A stretch of 64,000 nt of DNA from Arenicella xantha (GCF_003315245.1 NZ_QNRT01000002.1:239245-303244), one strand, 5' to 3'; numbered from the stretch's first letter, positions 33,426 through 44,856 are shown. Program-made: numbers and translations. Notes: generated by a model not told the origin, from the letters alone.

Positions 33426-35822
33426 TCTGGCTCTATTGGATACTTTTTGGTAATGCCAGAATCGTTGCGCCAACTGGCGATAACTGCTAACTCGCCAATC
33501 GTCATTATCAATTTCTAGCAATATTGAACCACTCTCGATTGTAGACATTACCGACACTTGTCGCTCGTAGTACCGCTCTAAGACCGTGGCATGTGGATGC
33601 CCATAGTGATTCAAGTAACCGGCCGCGACCAAGGCGAGTTGGGGGTCGACAGCATCGACAAACTCGCGAGTTGATGAAGTTTTGCTGCCCTGATGCGGCA
33701 CCAACATAATGTCGGCCGATAGATCTGAATCAGGTTTACGGAAAAGGTAACGTTCAACCTGCTTCTCTATGTCACCAGTCAGCAACACGCGCACACCGGC
33801 ATGTTCAAGCATCAACACACAAGAACGGTTATTGCTGCCTACGGGCGTGCCAGCATCAGGACTCAAAAAACGTAGCTGAGTAGCGCCCATTGACCAAGAA
33901 TGACCAGCCTCACAGGGTTGCGACGCGGGAACCTTGTCCAGTCGACTAGTATAGGTACGGTGCACCGGAAATGCTTCCAGCAGGTCGCCTAGACCACCAA
34001 TATGATCCATGTCAGCATGACTTATAATAAGCGTATCGATTGCGGTAATACCTCGATATCGTAAATACGGCAACAAAACTGCATCAGCGGTACTAAACCC
34101 CGAGGAGTATTTTGGCCCGACATCATAGACTAAGACTTGATCGTCACTCTCGACCACCAACGCCAAACCCTGCCCCACATCAAGTAATACCACTCGCAGT
34201 TTATTAGACTCGCCGAATGACGGGTTGAATATAATGGCAAGCACTAATGCCGCGGCCAGCCATGGTGCGCACCATGACCTTAAATAGGACGCGCCGATCA
34301 ACAAGCCGACTAGGAGCCAATGCCAAATAGCCAATGGTGGTGTGAAGGCGCGCGCAAGAGCCAAACTCGCAACCCATTCCAACCCCTGGTAAATCTGTTG
34401 ATACACGATCGCCAGAACACCTAAGGACCATGCCGCAAGCGATTCAGCACCGATAGAAAGCAGACAGATTGCGATCAAGGTCAATGGAATCAATACAACA
34501 CAGAAAACCGGCACCAACACTAAGTTCACCATCGGTGACACCAAGGAAACTTGCCCGAAGAACAGGCTCGTTATCGGCATCATTCCGATCCACAATTTAG
34601 GCTGCAACCAAATTAGCGACACGTTCGCATGAGGCTGCGTCGAAATAGCAATTACCCATACAGCACCGCAAGACAACCAAAACCCTGTATCGAGCACTGA
34701 AAAAGGATCTAGCAACATCAATACTGCAATCGCCCGCAACAGAACCTGCGTCAAACTAAGACGTCGCACTAACAGTCGACACAAAACATAAACCAACAAC
34801 ATTATGAGGGCTCGCTGAGTAGACACCGCAAACCCCGCCAACGCCGAATACATAATCGCAGCAGCCATCGCCGGCCACATCACCAAGGACTGCCGAGGCA
34901 CTCGAATAAACACGCGCGCGAATGGCCACAATACCCATGCAAAGAGCTGACTAGTAAACATAAATACGAGGCCAACATGCAGACCTGAAATCGCCATCAA
35001 ATGCGCAACGCCTGAGGTCTGAAGAGTCTGACGCTGTGTTGCTGAAAAGCTCGATTTGTCGCCTAACGCAAGGGCAAGAATCATACTGCGTCCAACGCCG
35101 GGTTCTATATGCGCCTCGAGCTGCTCTCTAAGCCGCTCTCGCCAACCGTTTACCGAGCGCCCCAAAGTGCCGAGAAGCTGAGCTTCGGAGGATTCTCGAA
35201 CATACCCCCGCGCAACCAATTGATGCCTAAACTGGTATTTTTGATAATCGAAAGCGCCCCAACTTGCGTAACCATACGGTCGTTTTAAACGCACCGTGAA
35301 TTGCCATCGCTGGTCTGCTTTTATGGTTTTCGGACAGCGATAACAACTTAGTTGTATTTTACGACCGATTAACTGGCTTAACGGCAAACTCGACGCAATA
35401 CGATTAATCTTTAGCTCGAATTTGATATCAGCCCCACGCTGCTGAGGTAAACCAACGACCTCGCCAATCACTACAAAATCGACGTTTTGATATTCTCGCG
35501 GCAACATCGCTTCGCCATGATCTGAAAAATGCATGACCGCCCAAAAGAATCCAAGCGACAAGCTGAGCAATGGTCGAATAAACCAAAACCGAACACTCAA
35601 CAACAACGGCACAAGAAGCAAAACCCCAACAAATCGCCAATCGAGTAGCGGTAGTTGACGCAAAGCGAGTGTGGTGGACACGCCCAGAAAGAAAAGCACC
35701 AAGAAGCATGGTGCACTCAGCACGCCCTGTTTAAAGCGAAAAGAAGCCGTCGGCCGAAACTGGCGCGCAAATAACAACATATTGCTGTGCGCCTGCCGAC
35801 GCAGATATTGGAAACTGATCAA
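33423..35822 (-). CDS. comEC: ComEC/Rec2 family DNA internalisation protein
   Basis: The 799-residue inner-membrane channel for single-stranded DNA uptake in natural transformation. An N-terminal hydrophobic part, then a DUF4131-like periplasmic region, the competence domain with many helices (GVAHLMAISGLHVGLVFMF) and a C-terminal metallo-beta-lactamase-like domain with SHADMDHIGGLGDLLE. The TTG start at 35822 is favoured because AAAGGAG lies five bases upstream. It may simply be a conserved part of the cluster; no other competence gene is seen in the window. Confidence 0.95.
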   Translation of the reverse strand: MISFQYLRRQAHSNMLLFARQFRPTASFRFKQGVLSAPCFLVLFFLGVSTTLALRQLPLLDWRFVGVLLLVPLLLSVRFWFIRPLLSLSLGFFWAVMHFSDHGEAMLPREYQNVDFVVIGEVVGLPQQRGADIKFELKINRIASSLPLSQLIGRKIQLSCYRCPKTIKADQRWQFTVRLKRPYGYASWGAFDYQKYQFRHQLVARGYVRESSEAQLLGTLGRSVNGWRERLREQLEAHIEPGVGRSMILALALGDKSSFSATQRQTLQTSGVAHLMAISGLHVGLVFMFTSQLFAWVLWPFARVFIRVPRQSLVMWPAMAAAIMYSALAGFAVSTQRALIMLLVYVLCRLLVRRLSLTQVLLRAIAVLMLLDPFSVLDTGFWLSCGAVWVIAISTQPHANVSLIWLQPKLWIGMMPITSLFFGQVSLVSPMVNLVLVPVFCVVLIPLTLIAICLLSIGAESLAAWSLGVLAIVYQQIYQGLEWVASLALARAFTPPLAIWHWLLVGLLIGASYLRSWCAPWLAAALVLAIIFNPSFGESNKLRVVLLDVGQGLALVVESDDQVLVYDVGPKYSSGFSTADAVLLPYLRYRGITAIDTLIISHADMDHIGGLGDLLEAFPVHRTYTSRLDKVPASQPCEAGHSWSMGATQLRFLSPDAGTPVGSNNRSCVLMLEHAGVRVLLTGDIEKQVERYLFRKPDSDLSADIMLVPHQGSKTSSTREFVDAVDPQLALVAAGYLNHYGHPHATVLERYYERQVSVMSTIESGSILLEIDNDDWRVSSYRQLAQRFWHYQKVSNRAR

Positions 35823-36270
35823 AACAACTCCTTTGCTTTGAATGTGGCCTAGTTAGATAGGCGCTAAAATAAATATCGAACAGAAAATCTAAAAACTAAC
35901 TGACGCAAGGCATGATTAATCGCGCCTTGGGAACTGCATTAAGTGTGTAGATCGCCAAGTCCTTAGCGCTATCTACAAGACTAATTCAATAACAATGCCT
36001 TTCGACCTAGCATCACAAAAACCAATGACGCAGCGTGTTCTCCGACGAGCTTACTACAGGGTACCTCAGCGTCCGTTATTGTGCTCGTTCCTAGACCTAG
36101 CTTTTGTTGCCAATAGCGATAGTCAGCACTATGCCAACACCACTTCAGCAACATGAACCAAAAAACTCGGTCACATCGATTACATAACACTAAGGTATAG
36201 TAACACTCTGACGCGTAAAGGCCTATAATGCAACGGCCGTTCCCGCTATGTTGTTGAGCATCACACTGCT
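35823..36270. other. Divergent intergenic region with a candidate -10 before the DUF2062 gene
   Basis: This 448-base spacer separates comEC (minus) from the DUF2062 gene (plus). A perfect TATAAT lies at 36224-36229, about 42 bases before the GTG at 36271, with only a poor -35 at the right distance. An AAAGGAG ribosome-binding site belongs to comEC. No tRNA or strong hairpin was seen. Confidence 0.45.
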
Positions 36271-36804
36271 GTGAAAATATTTACCTATCTCCGAAAGTAT
36301 CTACCTACCGTTAAAGATATCCAACAATACCGATATCTACATATATTCGGCGACTCACTTAAACAACAAGAACTTTGGAGTTTCAACCGACAAAGCACCG
36401 CCAAAGGTGTGGCGATTGGTCTATTCTGCGCTTTCCTTCCGATGCCGTTTGAAATGGTTCCTGCCATTTTTCTCGCAGCGCTAATGCGCGGCAACTTACC
36501 GTTTGCCGTCGCCGGCATCTGGATTTCAAACCCGCTAACATGGATACCGCTTTATACGCCCTGCTATTTACTTGGAGCAATGATTATTGGTGTTGAGCCG
36601 GTGGCGCTACATCAAATAACCATATTTCAGCTGGGTTGGCACTATGTTGCGCTCTGGCTAGGATGCTTGATTGTGGGGATTGTTATAAGCGTAAGCGTGC
36701 ATTTTATTATAAGCGCCGCATGGCGATCTCAAGTACGACAGCGCTGGAAGCGACGCAAACAAATTCGCCTAACCCGCGGCAAAACAGATACACCTGCCAA
36801 GTAA
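36271..36804 (+). CDS. DUF2062 domain membrane protein
   Basis: A 177-residue protein with a polar N-terminus (residues 1-40), then three or four membrane segments and a very basic C-terminus (SQVRQRWKRRKQIR). The core RQSTAKGVAIGLFCAFLPMPFEMVPAIFLAALMRGNLP plus WISNPLTWIPLY is the DUF2062 signature. Function is unknown; a lipid or envelope role is sometimes suggested because of neighbouring genes. The GTG start has no strong ribosome-binding site; the only upstream ATG is out of frame. Convergent with lolD. Confidence 0.88.
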   Translation: MKIFTYLRKYLPTVKDIQQYRYLHIFGDSLKQQELWSFNRQSTAKGVAIGLFCAFLPMPFEMVPAIFLAALMRGNLPFAVAGIWISNPLTWIPLYTPCYLLGAMIIGVEPVALHQITIFQLGWHYVALWLGCLIVGIVISVSVHFIISAAWRSQVRQRWKRRKQIRLTRGKTDTPAK

Positions 36805-36919
36805 TTGATAGCATACTGAATTATTCCGAATGCAGAACAAGTGCTTATAAATACCGCCGAAAGCAACGGCTAGCGGTTGTAACTTAGCAATTTAGCATAA
36901 CTAAGCCAACCAGCTTGCC

Positions 36920-37624
36920 CTAAGCCGATGTTAGGGTTCCGCGCTCTAGATGTAGCACTGTATCCATTTTATTCGCTAAGCGCGTATCATGGGTAACCAT
37001 GACCAGCGCTGTTCCGATACGCGAATTCAATTCCATCATCATATCGAACACGCCTTGCGCGGTTTTCTCGTCCAAATTTCCGGTCGGCTCATCCGCCAGC
37101 ACGATCGCCGGTTCAGTTACCAATGCACGAGCAATAGCAGCACGCTGACGTTCTCCACCAGAAAGCTCAACCGGTCGATGCTCCAAGCGATGAGACAATC
37201 CGATCTCATTTAATATTTTAGCAGCCTTTGCTTTGGCAACCGCCGTGTCAGTACCGCGGATCAACAACGGCATAGCCACATTTTCGAGCGCGGTGAATTC
37301 TGGCAATAAATGGTGAAATTGATACACAAAACCTAGGAATTCATTACGCACTAAACCACGCTTCTTATCAGACAGCCCTGACATTTCCTGACCGTTAACC
37401 CACACCGACCCAGTAGTCGGTAAGTCCAGACCACCAAGCAAATGCAGTAACGTGCTCTTGCCCGATCCTGACTGCCCTACGATAGCAATTCGCTCGCCTG
37501 GCTCAATATGCAAATTGACCGACCGTAGCACCTCGACATCATTTGGCCCTTCGGTATAAGTCATACCTAATTGCTGACAATGTAATATCGCTGTATGGCT
37601 CATACTCACGCTCTCACTATTCAT
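36920..37624 (-). CDS. lolD: Lipoprotein-releasing ABC transporter ATPase LolD
   Basis: The cytosolic ATPase of the complex that extracts lipoproteins from the inner membrane for LolA. The 234 residues show Walker [10 protein letters not shown] (50-58), the signature [16 protein letters not shown], Walker [14 protein letters not shown], and the MacB/LolD-type [24 protein letters not shown]. It overlaps the end of the transmembrane gene by eight bases. The only partner permease gene in the window is that single lolC/E-type gene. Confidence 0.96.
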   Translation of the reverse strand: MNSESVSMSHTAILHCQQLGMTYTEGPNDVEVLRSVNLHIEPGERIAIVGQSGSGKSTLLHLLGGLDLPTTGSVWVNGQEMSGLSDKKRGLVRNEFLGFVYQFHHLLPEFTALENVAMPLLIRGTDTAVAKAKAAKILNEIGLSHRLEHRPVELSGGERQRAAIARALVTEPAIVLADEPTGNLDEKTAQGVFDMMMELNSRIGTALVMVTHDTRLANKMDTVLHLERGTLTSA

Positions 37625-38870
37625 AACGAAGTGCTTCTGCCGGTTGCGTACGAGACGCCTTCCATGCCGGCGGCAGGGTCGCCACCATACTAATAATGAT
37701 CGACCCGATCACCGTTAAAGACACATCGGCGAAACGTAATTCAGCCGGAAAATCAGTGACCATATAGACACTCGATGGCAACAATTCGTAGCCGATCAGA
37801 CTCTCAATAAATACTATGATCTCTGCTAAATTTAGCGAGGTCGCGATACCAGCAGCAGCACCAATCAGGGTTCCGACTACGCCGGTAGTAACGCCTTGCA
37901 CAAAGAAAATGCCCATAACTCTGGAAGGAGACAGGCCCAACGTTCGCAAGATCGCAATATCTGCACGCTTCTCAGTAACCACCATGATTAAGGTCGATAC
38001 AATATTGAACGCGGCGATAATAATAATCATAAATAAGGTGATAAACACCATCCGCCGTTCGACATTCAGCGCCCGAAAAAAGCTTTCATGCTGAGTCGTC
38101 CAATTGTCGACGTGATACTTATAATTGAGTTCGGTAGCAAGTAACACCGAGGCTTCACGAGCTAAATATGGATCATCCAAGGTCAGTCGAATACCGCTCA
38201 CTTGCTTGTTAGCCTTATATAAACGAGCCGCGTCGTTCATATGAATATACGCCAGTGCACTGTCGAATTCGTCAGGGCCAAAATCACCAAACACGCCGAC
38301 TACATCGAAGCGTCGTTGACGAGGCATCAATCCAGCAGGAGTCGATTGGCCTTGAGGGGAAATAAAAGTAACCTTATCGCCCACACTAGCACCGATTTTG
38401 TAAGCTAAACCCTCACCTAGCACTACACCGTATTTACCGGATTTAAGCGCAGCAAAGCTACCCTCTTGCATATGCTCAGCAATTGCCGACACCTTAGATT
38501 CTTCTTCAGGAACAACACCTTTCACCAGCGCACCAGTCACTGAGCCATTCAACGTAACTAAGCCCTGCGCGTAAATATAAGGTGCGTAACCTTTAACACC
38601 TTGCACCTTATCAAGCGCAGGCGTTAAGCCTTGCCAATCACTCAACCAACCACCTTGCCCGGTCACTGTTACGTGGGGCGCGACATCCAAGACGCGACCG
38701 CGCAACTCCTTGCCAAAACCATTCATTATTGACATCACGGAAATCAATACCCAAACACCAAGCGCAACGCCGAGTATCGAAATCACTGAAATAAATGAAA
38801 TGAATCCATTGCGCCGTTTGGCACGCGAATAACGCGCGCCAATCATTAGCGGTATATTAGTCTTGGCCAT
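37617..38870 (-). CDS. LolC/LolE-type lipoprotein-releasing permease, probably LolF-like
   Basis: A 417-residue inner-membrane protein: an N-terminal helix (about 22-48, ending [19 protein letters not shown]), a large periplasmic domain, then three C-terminal helices around 272-305, 320-350 and 385-408. The [21 protein letters not shown] start is typical of LolC/E. E. coli has separate lolC and lolE flanking lolD; here a single gene precedes lolD and no second copy follows, matching the single-permease LolF layout described in some gammaproteobacteria. It begins eight bases after lysS stops. Confidence 0.93.
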   Translation of the reverse strand: MAKTNIPLMIGARYSRAKRRNGFISFISVISILGVALGVWVLISVMSIMNGFGKELRGRVLDVAPHVTVTGQGGWLSDWQGLTPALDKVQGVKGYAPYIYAQGLVTLNGSVTGALVKGVVPEEESKVSAIAEHMQEGSFAALKSGKYGVVLGEGLAYKIGASVGDKVTFISPQGQSTPAGLMPRQRRFDVVGVFGDFGPDEFDSALAYIHMNDAARLYKANKQVSGIRLTLDDPYLAREASVLLATELNYKYHVDNWTTQHESFFRALNVERRMVFITLFMIIIIAAFNIVSTLIMVVTEKRADIAILRTLGLSPSRVMGIFFVQGVTTGVVGTLIGAAAGIATSLNLAEIIVFIESLIGYELLPSSVYMVTDFPAELRFADVSLTVIGSIIISMVATLPPAWKASRTQPAEALRYE

Positions 38871-38878
38871 GCGCCGCT

Positions 38879-40396
38879 CTAGTCTGCTTCAGGACGCATA
38901 TGCGGAAACAACAACACATCTCGTATCGACGGCGTGTCAGTGAACAGCATCACTAAGCGGTCAATACCAATGCCCTCGCCTGCGGTTGGCGGCATTCCAT
39001 ACTCCAATGCTCGGATGTAGTCGGCATCGTAATGCATGGCTTCATCATCACCGGCATCTTTCTCAGACACTTGGTGTTGAAAACGCTCAGCTTGATCTTC
39101 AGGGTCGTTTAACTCTGAAAAGCCGTTTGCGATCTCACGACCGGCAATAAATAATTCAAACCTATCGGTCACGAACTCATCGTCGTCATTACGTCTGGAT
39201 AGCGGTGATACCTCTACCGGATATGCAGTAATGAAAGTCGGTTCAATTAATTGCTCTTCAACCGTTTTCTCGAATATCTCGATTTGAACTTTGCCTAAAC
39301 CATAAGAGTCCTTGATATGTACTTTCAACGTTTTAGCGTAGGCCACCAGAGCGTCACGATCGAGCAAATCAGCTGCCGACAGACTTGGATTAAAATGTAA
39401 AATCGAATCTGCCACACTAAGACGTTGAAACGGCTTGGTAAAGTCGATCTCCACACCTTGATAATTGATTACGCCACCGTCGGTGACCTGACTTGCGATC
39501 CCTTTGAACATCTCCTCGGTGATATCCATCAGGTCAGTATAGTCGGCATACGCTAGGTAGAATTCCAGCATAGTGAATTCTGGATTATGGCGAGTACTTA
39601 AACCTTCGTTACGAAAATTCCGATTAATTTCAAATACGCGCTCAAAACCACCGACAACCAAACGTTTGAGATAAAGCTCAGGTGCAATTCGCAAGAATAA
39701 CTTCATGTCCAATGCATTGTGGTGAGTCACAAATGGTCGCGCCACCGCGCCGCCAGGAATAGACTGCATCATTGGAGTTTCAACTTCCATGAAATCTTTA
39801 TCAATCATGAAGTTACGTATATAACTTATGATTTTAGATCTTGTCTTAAAAACATGGCGACTGTCAGCATTCATAATCAAGTCGACGTAGCGCTGGCGAT
39901 AAGAGGTTTCTTTATCGGTTAAGCCATGAAATTTTTCAGGCAGCGGACGAAGTGACTTAACTAACAACTCGAGTCGATCGACTTTAACACTCAACTCACC
40001 ATGATTGGTTTTAAACAACGTTCCTTCGGCACCGACAATATCGCCGATATCCCACTTTTTAAATTGCTCGTTGTACAAACCTTCTGGCAACGCATCCCTT
40101 GCCACATATAGCTGTAGGCGGTCAGTTCGATCTTGCACGTGAGCGAAACTCGCCTTACCCATAATGCGCCGACTCATCATTCGACCAGCGACCGAAACTT
40201 TGACGCCTTTGGCTTCTAATTGCTCCTTGTCGAGATCACCGTATTCCGCAAGCAATTCGCTCGCGAGATGTTTCGGCCGAAACGTGTTAGGAAAGGCCTG
40301 ACCGTGTTCTCGCCATGCATCGAGCTTTTCTCGGCGCTGTTGGATCAATTCGTTTTCATCGACCTGCGGGGTATCTTGATTGTCTTGCTTGCTCAC
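38879..40396 (-). CDS. lysS: Lysyl-tRNA synthetase, class II
   Basis: Charges tRNA-Lys. The 505 residues include the N-terminal anticodon-binding OB fold ([19 protein letters not shown]) and the class II core: motif 1 ([10 protein letters not shown]), motif 2 ([20 protein letters not shown]) and motif 3 ([15 protein letters not shown]). It is 48 bases downstream of prfB, the usual prfB-lysS pair, and eight bases before the Lol permease gene. Confidence 0.97.
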   Translation of the reverse strand: MSKQDNQDTPQVDENELIQQRREKLDAWREHGQAFPNTFRPKHLASELLAEYGDLDKEQLEAKGVKVSVAGRMMSRRIMGKASFAHVQDRTDRLQLYVARDALPEGLYNEQFKKWDIGDIVGAEGTLFKTNHGELSVKVDRLELLVKSLRPLPEKFHGLTDKETSYRQRYVDLIMNADSRHVFKTRSKIISYIRNFMIDKDFMEVETPMMQSIPGGAVARPFVTHHNALDMKLFLRIAPELYLKRLVVGGFERVFEINRNFRNEGLSTRHNPEFTMLEFYLAYADYTDLMDITEEMFKGIASQVTDGGVINYQGVEIDFTKPFQRLSVADSILHFNPSLSAADLLDRDALVAYAKTLKVHIKDSYGLGKVQIEIFEKTVEEQLIEPTFITAYPVEVSPLSRRNDDDEFVTDRFELFIAGREIANGFSELNDPEDQAERFQHQVSEKDAGDDEAMHYDADYIRALEYGMPPTAGEGIGIDRLVMLFTDTPSIRDVLLFPHMRPEAD

Positions 40397-40444
40397 TGTA
40401 TCTCGGCTTGGATTTTAATAACGTTAGTGTTGCTATAGATAGCG

Positions 40445-41540
40445 CTATAGTCCCTGTTTAAGACTCGCTTCAATAAACTGATTGAGATCTCCGTCAAGTA
40501 CCGCCTGGGTATTACCAGTTTCTACACTTGTACGTAAATCTTTAATTCTAGATTGGTCTAATACATAGGAGCGTATCTGTGAGCCCCAACCAATATCAGA
40601 CTTTTCTTCTTCGACTGCTTGCTGCTCAGATTGACGCTTCTGCATCTCATGCTCGTACAACCTAGCCTTCAACATAGACATTGCAGAATCTTTATTGCGA
40701 TGTTGTGATCTATCACTTTGGCACTGCACCACAATACCTGTCGGCTCATGTGTTATACGAACCGCAGAGTCGGTCTTATTGACATGCTGCCCACCGGCAC
40801 CACTGGCCCGATAAGTATCAATACGAAGATCTGCTGGATTAATTTCCACGTCAACATTGTCATCGATTTCAGGGTAGGCAAAGAGTGATGCAAACGATGT
40901 ATGACGACGACTTCCCGAATCAAATGGGGATTTCCGAACTAATCGATGTACACCAGTCTCGGTTCTCAAAAAGCCAAATGCATAGTCACCAGCAACCTTA
41001 ACTGTGGCACTTTTTATACCGGCGACCTCGCCTTCAGACAACTCAATTATTTCGGTTTTAAAACCTTGTGACTCGGCCCAACGTAGATACATGCGCAGCA
41101 ACATATTAGCCCAATCTTGAGCCTCGGTACCGCCTGAACCAGATTGAATATCAATAAAGGCATTATTGGCATCCATTGGGCCAGAGAACATTCGTTGAAA
41201 CTCTAACACGGCAAGCTCTGTCTCAATGTCGGTGAGATCGTTACGAACCTCATCAGCCAACGACTGATCGCTCTCTTCGGCCGCTAACTCGAGCATTTCA
41301 ATGCCATCAGCAACGCCATTTTTAACACGATCCAACGTCGCGACAATTTTTTCGAGAGAGACTCTTTCCTGCCCTAACTTCTGCGCAAACGTCGGATCAT
41401 CCCAAATACTTGGGTCTTCCATCTGCCGCAATATTTCCTCTAAACGCTCCGCCTTTGAATCGTAGTCAAAGGTACCCCCTGAGCAAGTTTCCTCGCTCTT
41501 CGAGGTCTTTACCTAGTTCGAAGATGGGGTTCAATTCCAT
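40445..41540 (-). CDS. prfB: Peptide chain release factor 2, with programmed +1 frameshift
   Basis: Terminates translation at UAA and UGA. The first 24 codons run from ATG at 41540 to an in-frame TGA at 41468-41466; the second part continues in the +1 frame from 41467 to 40445, giving 364 residues (E. coli 365). The shift site reads CTCAGGGGGTACCTTTGAC, with the Shine-Dalgarno-like AGGGGG and CTT-TGA slippery stop. Domain marks are the SPF tripeptide family region and the GGQ motif ([12 protein letters not shown]). A TGA-containing frame regulates its own level. Joined with lysS downstream. Confidence 0.96.
41465..41483 (-). promoter_or_regulatory. prfB autoregulatory +1 frameshift site
   Basis: Minus-strand CTCAGGGGGTACCTTTGAC: an internal AGGGGG a few bases before CTT-TGA-C. 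When RF2 is scarce, slow termination at TGA lets the ribosome slip one base, giving full-length RF2. This is the textbook element with only one third-position change (TAC for TAT). Confidence 0.93.
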
Positions 41541-41856
41541 AGTAATATGCTTTCTAGAGCTAAAGTGACAAGATCTGGCCGAACTGCTTAAGGCAATCGC
41601 CATAATTGGTTCGAAAGATACCTCATTGAGCTTCAATTTAGTACTAAAAAATCAGCAACAATCAGGCTATATGCGAACTAGATCAAAGTTAATTGGCAAC
41701 ACAATTGCCGTTACGAGTCAGCGTGCGCTCACCACTCTGTCGAGACCACCAATTGCCGCGCTAGCAAAGCAGACCAAGCGGAGGCAAGAACTACCTCCGC
41801 TTAAATTTCATACAAGAATGCTTTTCAAATACTGAAGAGTTAACAGATCAACGAAA
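41541..41856. other. Intergenic region with a short hairpin between prfB and the PII gene
   Basis: A 316-base stretch before prfB and after the PII gene on the minus strand. A perfect 8-bp stem (41777-41784 with 41794-41801, loop 9) sits 56 bases past the PII stop; neither strand has a good T-run after it, so termination is uncertain. The prfB promoter should be here, but I see no clear -35/-10. The plus-strand frame 41626-41835 is judged not coding. Confidence 0.5.
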
Positions 41857-42204
<348 letters not shown>

Positions 42205-42292
42205 CTACGCAAGGAAAGTGGTTGACCGATTTGCCAAATACTAATAAATCGGCCTTAAAAAAGATAGCGCTATAACGACCTAATTAGCGTTA

Positions 42293-43252
42293 CTACAACG
42301 CTAACCTGGTTCTCGCAGCCTGATACTCTGCATGCAATTGAGACACTCGATCTGCAACAGATTGCACTTCATCGATCGCGCCAATGCCCTGCCCGCAACC
42401 CCATATATCTTTCCACGCTTTGGCATCGCTCTGCTCATCAGTTAGCTTTTGCATTGCGCTGATATCACCTTTTGGCAGATTGTTTGGGTCCATACCGGCA
42501 GCAGCAATACTCGGTTTCAAATAGTTACCGGCCACGCCCGTAAAGTAATCCGAGTAAACAATATCGTCGGCATCGCCATCTACGATCATCTGTTTATACT
42601 CTTTCGCCGCATTTGCCTCCGCGGTGGCGATAAAAGCCGAGCCAATATATCCGAAATCAGCGCCCATAGCCTGCGCCGCCAAAATAGAGTCACCGGTTGC
42701 AATGCAGCCAGATAACGCGAGCGGCCCATCAAACCATTCACGGGTCTCCTGCACGAGCGCAAATGGACTTTGTGTACCAGCGTGGCCACCAGCACCAGAA
42801 GCCACCGCAATCAAACCATCAGCGCCTTTGGCGATTGCCTTACGCGCGAAACGTTGATTAATCACATCGTGAAAAACAATACCACCGTAGGAATGCGCGG
42901 CCTCATTTACCGCCTCATTAGCGCCTAGCGAAGTGATGATAATTGGCACTTTGTATTTTACACACAAAGCCATATCCTCTTCTAATCGGGCATTACTTTT
43001 AAACACAATTTGGTTAACCGCAAACGGGGCTGCTGGCTTGTCTGGATTCGCCTGATTGTAACGGTCCAACTCTTCAGTAATTTCAATCAACCATTTTTCG
43101 AACTCGCCCTCACCGCGCGCGTTCAAGGCCGGAAACGACCCAACAATTCCAGCCTTGCACTGAGCAAGCACCATTTCCTTGCCTGAAACAATAAACATTG
43201 GTGCCGCAATGGCAGGAACGGTTAGATTTTCTAGAATTTTTGGGACTGCCAT
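42293..43252 (-). CDS. Nitronate monooxygenase (2-nitropropane dioxygenase family)
   Basis: An FMN TIM-barrel protein of 319 residues that oxidises nitronates and related toxic nitroalkanes such as propionate-3-nitronate. Typical stretches are TVPAIAAPMFIVSGKEMVLAQC at the start, GGIVFHDV, the phosphate-binding GADGLIAVASGAGGHAGTQ and ALSGCIATGDSILAAQAMGADFGYIGSAF. Substrate range is not predictable. It stands alone between the PII gene and the two-component operon. Confidence 0.9.
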   Translation of the reverse strand: MAVPKILENLTVPAIAAPMFIVSGKEMVLAQCKAGIVGSFPALNARGEGEFEKWLIEITEELDRYNQANPDKPAAPFAVNQIVFKSNARLEEDMALCVKYKVPIIITSLGANEAVNEAAHSYGGIVFHDVINQRFARKAIAKGADGLIAVASGAGGHAGTQSPFALVQETREWFDGPLALSGCIATGDSILAAQAMGADFGYIGSAFIATAEANAAKEYKQMIVDGDADDIVYSDYFTGVAGNYLKPSIAAAGMDPNNLPKGDISAMQKLTDEQSDAKAWKDIWGCGQGIGAIDEVQSVADRVSQLHAEYQAARTRLAL

Positions 43253-43494
43253 ATTGTTCTCTCACTTGAATTAGTTTTATTAGGGTTATCAAACGTAGAT
43301 AAACGCTCGACCTGTAGCACCATAAATCACGATTGTGATAATGGCATGAGACTACGAGCATTTGCTATTAGAACGCGAATTTATCACTGTGCCAAGTGGC
43401 GGCCCATGATACACACTATTCAATCAGGCAATATACAATGGTATCGACTCGACTAAGCGAATCAGCGTTTAGATAACGACGGAACCAGTCTAAC

Positions 43495-44838
43495 TTAGGG
43501 TAACTCAACGACGAAACGAGCGCCTCCTTGGGGTCGGTTCGCGACACTGATATGCCCGTCATACGCTGCCACAATACCCTTAACTATGTGTAAGCCCAAG
43601 CCGTGCCCAGGCGTTTGCGAGTCTAGCCGAACTCCACGCTCCAAAATCATATCTTGTAGCTCAGCATCGACCCCAGGGCCATCATCCTCGACAACTAGAC
43701 AAACCCCATTGCGCTGCACCTGCTGGCCAATTGGTTTCAGCTCAGTCACCGCTATTTTCACTTCTCGACGAGCCCATTTATAAGCGTTATCAGCAAGATT
43801 GCCGAATAATTCCATCCAATCCCCTTGGTCGCCAAAGAACTGTAGGTCAGGGTCGATACTAAGCTGCAGAACAATATTCTTGTCGGCATGCAGCTTGGTC
43901 AAACTAGCGGTTATTGATGCCGACATTTCGGCGATCTTGATCGGCGTGCTAAAACGCCTGCGCCCTACCGCTGATGCACTTTGTAGCTGGTAATCAATAA
44001 TCGATTGCATCGCACTCAGCTGCTTACGTACATCGGCGTCGCTGCGCGGATCGTAGTGTAATCCCGACAACACCGCAATTGGGGTTTTTAAGCTATGCGC
44101 GAGATTGCCCATCACTTCTTTCTGACGATCGATACGCGCCGATTCATGATTAAGAAGCTGATTAAGATTCTGCGTTAAGCGATTGACTTCTAACGGATAA
44201 TTCTCATCAAAGCGTTGCTTTTCACCACGCTCTATTTGCCCGACTTGAACAATAACTTTGCGTAGAGGGTTCAACGCCCAACCCAGCACCACCAATAATA
44301 GAGTCAACAAAACTGCTCCAAGACCAAGCAACCAAAACAGCAACTGCTGCTGATATTTGGCAATTCGATCTAGGTAAACTTGTGCGAATTCAGCAACTTC
44401 GATGGTAAGCCGAAGGTCGCCGGAGTCGGTCTCCCAAGCCACTGCCAAAGACTGCGTAAATAACCGAGGATGCTCAAGCCAAGCGGTGTCCGACGAAAAC
44501 TCGAACTCACCAAGCTCAGATGCTAAACGCGGCAGTGATTCACCGAGCAAAGAGCGCGACTGCCAAACCACTTGACCGTCGAAGGAGCGGATCTGCGCAA
44601 ACAATGACGAGTCGGTTTGTGATAAGCGAGGCTCTGGCAACGATTCCGGCATCGACACTTGCCCATCGACCACTTCTAAATTAGCGATCAACAACAAAAT
44701 TTGATTGCGCAAAGCCGCTTCAGCATTACTCATAACGCTCTGCTCAAACGCGCGCCCCAAACCTACACTCATCAGACTCAGAAACACAACCAACACGATA
44801 CTGGTTGCAACAAGCAGCCTGCGACGAAGTGAAATCAT
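43495..44838 (-). CDS. PhoQ/QseC-like sensor histidine kinase
   Basis: A 447-residue sensor with TM1 at about 8-28, a periplasmic region of around 135 residues, TM2 at about 166-188, a HAMP-like linker and a kinase core: H-box GNLAHSLKTPIAVL (H248), N-box NLADNAYKWARR, D-box VEDDGPGVD and G-box GHGLGLHIVKGIVAAYDG. It follows the regulator gene by 18 bases. The stimulus is unknown; Mg2+ or cationic peptide sensing would be typical of the PhoQ family. Confidence 0.93.
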   Translation of the reverse strand: MISLRRRLLVATSIVLVVFLSLMSVGLGRAFEQSVMSNAEAALRNQILLLIANLEVVDGQVSMPESLPEPRLSQTDSSLFAQIRSFDGQVVWQSRSLLGESLPRLASELGEFEFSSDTAWLEHPRLFTQSLAVAWETDSGDLRLTIEVAEFAQVYLDRIAKYQQQLLFWLLGLGAVLLTLLLVVLGWALNPLRKVIVQVGQIERGEKQRFDENYPLEVNRLTQNLNQLLNHESARIDRQKEVMGNLAHSLKTPIAVLSGLHYDPRSDADVRKQLSAMQSIIDYQLQSASAVGRRRFSTPIKIAEMSASITASLTKLHADKNIVLQLSIDPDLQFFGDQGDWMELFGNLADNAYKWARREVKIAVTELKPIGQQVQRNGVCLVVEDDGPGVDAELQDMILERGVRLDSQTPGHGLGLHIVKGIVAAYDGHISVANRPQGGARFVVELP

Positions 44839-44856
44839 GGTCGACGAGTGCCCTAG

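Noticed and set aside
33378-33453. A complete tRNA gene at the comEC stop
   Set aside because: The anticodon arm is missing, the T-stem has only three good pairs and the CCA spacing is short by two; only a remnant can be claimed.
35981-36190. 69-codon minus-strand frame between comEC and the DUF2062 gene
   Set aside because: No ribosome-binding site or motif; residue composition is like noncoding sequence.
41626-41835. 69-codon plus-strand frame between prfB and the PII gene
   Set aside because: No motif or ribosome-binding site; it crosses a likely hairpin.
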